DNA from: Selenomonas sp.
Lineage (GTDB): Bacteria; Bacillota; Negativicutes; Selenomonadales; Selenomonadaceae
Direction of reading: 5' to 3'
DNA length: 64,000 bases
NCBI GenBank assembly: GCA_022482925.1
Contig: JAKVOG010000010.1
Location: 1 to 64,000, forward strand
A program made the translations under genes and the position numbers. Below, one piece after another: positions 59,423-64,000 of this stretch (positions are counted from its first letter, which is position 1; each line of letters opens with the position of its first letter). Under the pieces are notes generated by a model that ran no database searches, was not told the origin of the DNA, and was given only the letters and a program-made list of their open reading frames with translations.

Positions 59423-60257
59423 CTATTTATTTGCTGCCAGGATCTTCTCAGCGGCTTCATTGAGCCAATCACCATCGGTCGTCTCAATCTGTCCGGCATC
59501 GCATTCTGCGGCCAGTGCAGGCATGATAGGAATACGGCCCAGAATGTCCAGCTTGTACTGGCTGGCAATCTCCTCGATATGGCTGTGTCCGTAGATCTCA
59601 TGACGCTTGCCACAATCCGGGCATTCGAAATAACTCATATTCTCCACGAGGCCAAGGATTGGTACCTTCATGGCTTCAGCCATCTTGACCGCCTTCTCGA
59701 CGATCATGGAGACCAGTTCCTGCGGACTCGTGACGATGACAATACCATCCAGCTTTATCGACTGCATGACGGTAAGCGGAACATCACCGGTTCCCGGTGG
59801 CATATCGACAAACATGTAATCCACATCCTGCCAGATGAAATCATGCCAGAACTGCTTGACCACGCCACTGATGATCGGGCCACGCCATACGACCGGATCG
59901 GTCGTATGCTCAAGCAGCAGGTTCATGCTGACAATGTCAATGCCGCCGGCCGTGGTGACCGGATAGGCACCGGCCTCACTGCCGCGAATCTCCCCGCTGA
60001 CACCGAACATCTTCGGGGATAGATGGGCCGGTGATATCGGCATCCATGATCCCGACATGCTGCCCTTTACGGGACATCGCAACGGACATAAGACCGGTCA
60101 CGAGCGATTTGCCAACACCGCCTTTGCCACTGACCACCGCAATGACGTGACGGATGTCACTAAGCTCATTCGGTGCTTCATGCAGGTCCTTCTTACGGGT
60201 ATCTGAGCCACAGGTCGTTCCACACGAGCTGCAGTCATGCGTACATTCTTCTGCCAT
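59423..60257 (-). CDS. mrp: Mrp/NBP35 family Fe-S cluster carrier ATPase, frameshifted
   Basis: About 277 aa. N-terminal Cys cluster (CTHDCSSCGTTC), deviant Walker A VVSGKGGVGKSLVTGLMSV, FVDMPPGTGDVPLT and the C-terminal CxxC in FECPDCGKRHEIYG that holds a bridging 4Fe-4S. One extra G near 60020 splits the frame after TGPSIP; it resumes KMFGVSGEIRG. ATG 60257 follows GGAGGG. Confidence 0.94.
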
Positions 60258-60279
60258 GTTATTGCCCTCCAGTTTACTA

Positions 60280-60341
60280 TAAAAATAAGCCTGCCCCGTT
60301 GTGCCGGATGGCACTGGATGCATACGCACCCCGGGGCAGGT
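60280..60341 (-). terminator. Terminator of rpoC
   Basis: CCTGCCCCG / CGGGGCAGG stem with a 33-base partly paired interior, tail CTTATTTTTATAG on the minus strand. It closes the rpoBC unit before mrp. Confidence 0.82.
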
Positions 60342-60355
60342 TTTAATTTGTTCTT

Positions 60356-63300
60356 TTACGCCTTAGCTGTCTCTGCTTCAGCGGTTTCTTCAGAAGTGAC
60401 CTCAGTCGGTTCCTCCGGAGTCGGTTTCGGGTCATTATCGACAATCTTGAGGTTGCGATAACGGCTCATGCCCGTACCAGCCGGAATGAGTTTACCGATG
60501 ATGACGTTCTCCTTAAGACCGATGAGCGGATCAACCTTGCCCTTGATTGCTGCATCCGTGAGAACACGCGTGGTCTCCTGGAAGGATGCGGCTGACATAA
60601 AGGAATCCGTAGCCAGCGAAGCCTTGGTGATACCAAGAAGAATTGGCTTGGCCACTGCTGGCTCGCCGCTTTCCTCGATAGCCTTGGTGTTGGCTGCCTC
60701 GAACTGGTTGATGTCGATGTATTCGCCCGGCAGGAAATCCGTATTGCCGGATTCCTCGATCTTCACTTTGTGAAGCATCTGACGGACCATTACCTCGATA
60801 TGCTTATCGTTGATCTCAACACCCTGGGATTTGTATACTTTCTGTACTTCGTATACCAGATAACGCTGGGTAGCCTGCAAACCGCAGACACGCAGGATAT
60901 CGTGCGGGTTGATGGAACCTTCAGTGAGCTTGTCACCCGGTTTGAGATGCATCCCCTGCTTGGCAGCCATACGGGCACCATACGGGATTGCATACTCGCG
61001 GGCATCGCCCTCATCCGGTACAATCGTAACCTTGCGCATACCCTTACCGGTATCTTCAACGTCGGCACGGCCTTCGATCTCAGCGATGATGGCATGATGC
61101 TTCGGTTTACGTGCCTCGAAAAGCTCCTCGACACGTGGAAGACCCTGGGTGATATCGTCACCGGCAACACCGCCGGAATGGAACGTACGCATGGTGAGCT
61201 GAGTACCCGGCTCGCCGATGGACTGGGCAGCGATGATACCAACTGCCTCGCCGATCTCGACCTCAGCCTGGTTAGCCAGGTCACGGCCGTAGCACTTGAT
61301 GCAGACACCGAACTGTGACTTACAGGTCAGCACGCTGCGGATGGATACACGGTCACGTACCTTCTCGATACGCTTAGCCAGTGCTTCATCGACAGAATCA
61401 TTGATAGAAGCAACGCGTTCGCCCGTCTCCGGATCGTCGATGTTCTCAGCGAGCACACGGCCGACGATACGCTCTGCCAGCGACTCGATGATGCCGTCGC
61501 CTTCTTTGATGGCTTCGACTTCGATACCGCGGACATTGTTGTTGCGGACACGGATTTCCTTGGCATCGCTGGCCATAACTGCTGCCAGGCGCTCCTCAGA
61601 GAGGTGCTCACCAGCCGTCATAACGACGTTGCCTTCAGAATCCACCACATCACGGGTAACTTCTTTGCCACCCATCTCGTGGATCATGGAATCCTTGATC
61701 TTGGCACGACCAGCCTCATCCGGCTCGCCGAGTGTAATGGCCTCAGTGATCATCGCGTTGCTGATAGCAGCCTCGGATGCCAGAGAAGAACCGCGGACCA
61801 TGATCTCGCGAACGTTCTTTTCACCAAGAACAGCCAGTTTCTCTTCGTCCAGGATCGTATCCTTTGCAAAGATAACTTCCTTTGTCCCGGCATCGATGAC
61901 ATCGGCCCCCAGCAGACGGCCCATAAGGCTGTCATTAAGGATCTCGAGGGCATCGAACGTGGACTCAGCCAGACGCGCACGCGCCTGAACCAGGTTCAGC
62001 GTCGAAATATCGCAATCTTCCTCACGGACAATAACGTCCTGAGCAACGTCGACCAGACGACGGGTCAGATAACCCGAGTCTGCCGTACGCAGTGCGGTAT
62101 CGGCCAGACCCTTACGGGCACCATGGGAAGAAATGAAGTAATCGGATACAGACAGACCTTCACGGAAGTTTGCCGTGATTGGCAGGTCAATGATCTTACC
62201 AGACGGATCCGCCATCAGACCACGCATACCAGCCAGCTGACGCATCTGCTGTTTATTACCACGGGCACCGGAGTCAGCCATCATGAAGATTGGGTTGAAA
62301 GCATCCATGTTGTCCATCATGGCATCAGCGACGTCATCCGTAGCCACCGACCAGAGGTCGACAACCTTGTGATAACGCTCTTCTTCCGTAATGAGACCAC
62401 GGTCGAACTGGCGCTCAACCTTGTTGACAACCTTCTGCGTATCGCCGATGATCGTCTTTTTCTTCTCTGGCACGATAACGTCAGAGATAGCAACAGTCAT
62501 GCCGGCGATGCAGGCATAATGATAGCCAAGGTTCTTAACGCTGTCGATGACCTCAGCGGTCTTCGTCGCACCAAAGTGGTTGTAGCAGTTCGCAACGAGC
62601 TTGCCGAGTTCCTTCTTGTTCATGAGGATACCCAGCGACCACTGTTCGGAACCTTTTTCCTTGTAGTAGTAGCAGAGTTCCTGCGGCAGGATCTCGTTGA
62701 AAATCATGCGGCCCAGCGACGTCTTGACGAGGCCATAGCCTTCGATACGACACTGGATAGCAGCCTGCAGGTCGAGATCATGCTGCTGATAAGCAAGCAA
62801 TGCCTCGGCAATACCGGTAACCACCTTGCCCTCGCCCTTAGCGCCCGGACGAAGAATCGTCAGGTAGTAGGAACCGAGAACCATGTCCTGCGTCGGAACG
62901 ATGATAGGTTTACCATCTTTCGGTGCGAGGATGTGGTTGGCAGCCAGCATGAGGATACGGGCCTCAGTCTGAGCCTCAGAGGACAGCGGCAGATGGATAG
63001 CCATCTGGTCACCATCGAAGTCGGCGTTGTAAGCCGTGCAGGCCAGCGGATGCAGTTTCAGGGCACGGCCCTCAGTGAGAACCGGCTCGAACGCCTGGAT
63101 ACCCAGACGATGCAGCGTCGGTGCACGGTTCAGGAGCACCGGATGCTCTTTGATGACATCCTCCAGTACGTCCCAGACCTCCGGACGCGCACGTTCAACC
63201 ATGCGCTTCGCGGATTTGATATTATGAGCGGCACCCGAAGATACCAGCTTTTTCATGACAAATGGTTTAAACAGCTCCAGAGCCATTTCTTTCGGCAGGC

Positions 63301-64000
63301 CGCACTGATGGAGCTTGAGCTCCGGACCGACAACGATAACGGAACGGCCGGAGTAGTCGACACGTTTACCGAGCAGATTCTGACGGAAACGTCCCTGCTT
63401 ACCCTTCAGCATGTCAGACAGGGATTTGAGTGGACGGTTGCCCGGGCCCGTGACCGGACGGCCACGACGGCCATTATCGATCAGGGCATCCACAGCCTCC
63501 TGCAACATGCGTTTCTCGTTGCGGACGATGATGTCCGGTGCACCGAGATCCAGCAGACGCTTCAGGCGGTTGTTACGGTTGATGACACGACGATACAGAT
63601 CATTGAGGTCGGACGTCGCAAAACGGCCACCATCAAGCTGTACCATCGGGCGCAGCTCCGGCGGAATAACCGGAACAACATCCAGGATCATCCATGACGG
63701 CTTGTTGCCGGACTTACGGAAAGCCTCAACAACCTCCAGACGGCGGATCGCGCGGATCTTCTTCTGGCCGGAAGTCGTACGGACCTCCTTGCGCAGGACT
63801 TCCGTCATGCGCTCCAGATCCAGTTCCTCGAGAAGTTCCTTGATTGCCTCGGCACCCATGCCAACACGGAACGTGTTGCCATATTTTTCAAGGGCATCAT
63901 GGTATTCCTTCTCAGACAGCAGGCTCTTCTTGGCCAGATCCGTGCTCTCGCCCGGGTCCAGTACGATATAGTAAGCGAAGTACAGTACTTTCTCGAGGGC
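60356..64000 (-). CDS. rpoC: RNA polymerase beta' subunit, 5' truncated by the window
   Basis: The last ~1,214 residues; the frame stays open to the window end ([20 protein letters not shown]...). Motifs: [20 protein letters not shown], catalytic Mg loop [17 protein letters not shown], bridge helix and trigger loop around MGGKEVT-type jaw and [21 protein letters not shown]-terminus is an acidic Thr/Glu-rich tail ([16 protein letters not shown]). No break seen. Confidence 0.98.
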   Translation of the reverse strand, partial: ALEKVLYFAYYIVLDPGESTDLAKKSLLSEKEYHDALEKYGNTFRVGMGAEAIKELLEELDLERMTEVLRKEVRTTSGQKKIRAIRRLEVVEAFRKSGNKPSWMILDVVPVIPPELRPMVQLDGGRFATSDLNDLYRRVINRNNRLKRLLDLGAPDIIVRNEKRMLQEAVDALIDNGRRGRPVTGPGNRPLKSLSDMLKGKQGRFRQNLLGKRVDYSGRSVIVVGPELKLHQCGLPKEMALELFKPFVMKKLVSSGAAHNIKSAKRMVERARPEVWDVLEDVIKEHPVLLNRAPTLHRLGIQAFEPVLTEGRALKLHPLACTAYNADFDGDQMAIHLPLSSEAQTEARILMLAANHILAPKDGKPIIVPTQDMVLGSYYLTILRPGAKGEGKVVTGIAEALLAYQQHDLDLQAAIQCRIEGYGLVKTSLGRMIFNEILPQELCYYYKEKGSEQWSLGILMNKKELGKLVANCYNHFGATKTAEVIDSVKNLGYHYACIAGMTVAISDVIVPEKKKTIIGDTQKVVNKVERQFDRGLITEEERYHKVVDLWSVATDDVADAMMDNMDAFNPIFMMADSGARGNKQQMRQLAGMRGLMADPSGKIIDLPITANFREGLSVSDYFISSHGARKGLADTALRTADSGYLTRRLVDVAQDVIVREEDCDISTLNLVQARARLAESTFDALEILNDSLMGRLLGADVIDAGTKEVIFAKDTILDEEKLAVLGEKNVREIMVRGSSLASEAAISNAMITEAITLGEPDEAGRAKIKDSMIHEMGGKEVTRDVVDSEGNVVMTAGEHLSEERLAAVMASDAKEIRVRNNNVRGIEVEAIKEGDGIIESLAERIVGRVLAENIDDPETGERVASINDSVDEALAKRIEKVRDRVSIRSVLTCKSQFGVCIKCYGRDLANQAEVEIGEAVGIIAAQSIGEPGTQLTMRTFHSGGVAGDDITQGLPRVEELFEARKPKHHAIIAEIEGRADVEDTGKGMRKVTIVPDEGDAREYAIPYGARMAAKQGMHLKPGDKLTEGSINPHDILRVCGLQATQRYLVYEVQKVYKSQGVEINDKHIEVMVRQMLHKVKIEESGNTDFLPGEYIDINQFEAANTKAIEESGEPAVAKPILLGITKASLATDSFMSAASFQETTRVLTDAAIKGKVDPLIGLKENVIIGKLIPAGTGMSRYRNLKIVDNDPKPTPEEPTEVTSEETAEAETAKA

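Overview
The window reads as chromosome of a Negativicutes bacterium (Firmicutes with a diderm envelope), most likely a Selenomonadaceae member such as a Mitsuokella- or Selenomonas-like gut anaerobe. This is inferred from gene content and protein style: a hyp hydrogenase-maturation operon, a Tat-dependent fumarate reductase of the A/B/E type, the rpsP-khpA-ylqD-rimM-trmD and ylxM-ffh clusters, CIRCE control of a chaperone gene, and a GC-rich coding style. No phage, transposase, CRISPR array or rRNA was seen. There is one tRNA gene (Ala, anticodon GGC).

Layout. 0-6.4 kb (+): hypF (5' cut)-hypC-hypD-hypE followed without a gap by two nitrogenase-component-1-like genes. 6.4-13.4 kb (-): nucleosidase, TPR protein, trmD-rimM-ylqD-khpA-rpsP, ffh-ylxM and a secreted FlgT-like protein. 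13.5-18.6 kb (-): marR with an MFS exporter, tRNA-Ala, a DNPH1-like hydrolase, and rfbA-rfbC-rfbB for dTDP-sugar synthesis. 18.8-25.1 kb: a large hybrid histidine kinase (+), an S55-type secreted protein and an AlbA_2/ATPase-like regulator (-). 25.1-31.4 kb (-): branched-chain amino acid operon ilvN-ilvC-leuC-leuD-leuB-ilvB. 31.7-35.0 kb (+): mutY and a soluble FIST chemoreceptor. 35.1-43.3 kb (-): mfrE-mfrB-mfrA-like fumarate reductase, LysR, two DUF445 membrane proteins and galU. 43.5-50.3 kb (-): a glycosyltransferase and a lacZ/alpha-galactosidase operon. 50.4-54.3 kb (-): a small protein, EamA exporter, nitroreductase and htpG. 54.4-55.2 kb: a 770-bp stretch with no ORF but strong nested inverted repeats. 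55.2-64 kb: ccdA-tlpA, asparaginase, a DapF-like half protein, AraC (+), mrp and rpoC (cut by the window end).

Two things stand out. First, the ORF-free 54.4-55.2 kb block folds on paper into a 200-nt nested hairpin with 21-, 15- and 9-bp perfect stems plus further long-range pairings; it is the best candidate for an undescribed large structured RNA. Second, the nitrogenase-like pair is overlapped and co-directional with hydrogenase-maturation genes, which suggests a metalloenzyme or cofactor role that is not N2 fixation.

Caution: about 18 single-base frameshifts break otherwise well-conserved genes, several of them essential (ffh, hypD, leuC, ilvC, mrp, mfrA-like, htpG). Most lie in short G or C runs and the reading frame resumes perfectly, so they look like consensus errors in the assembly rather than real pseudogenes. 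I annotate those genes full length and mark the break.
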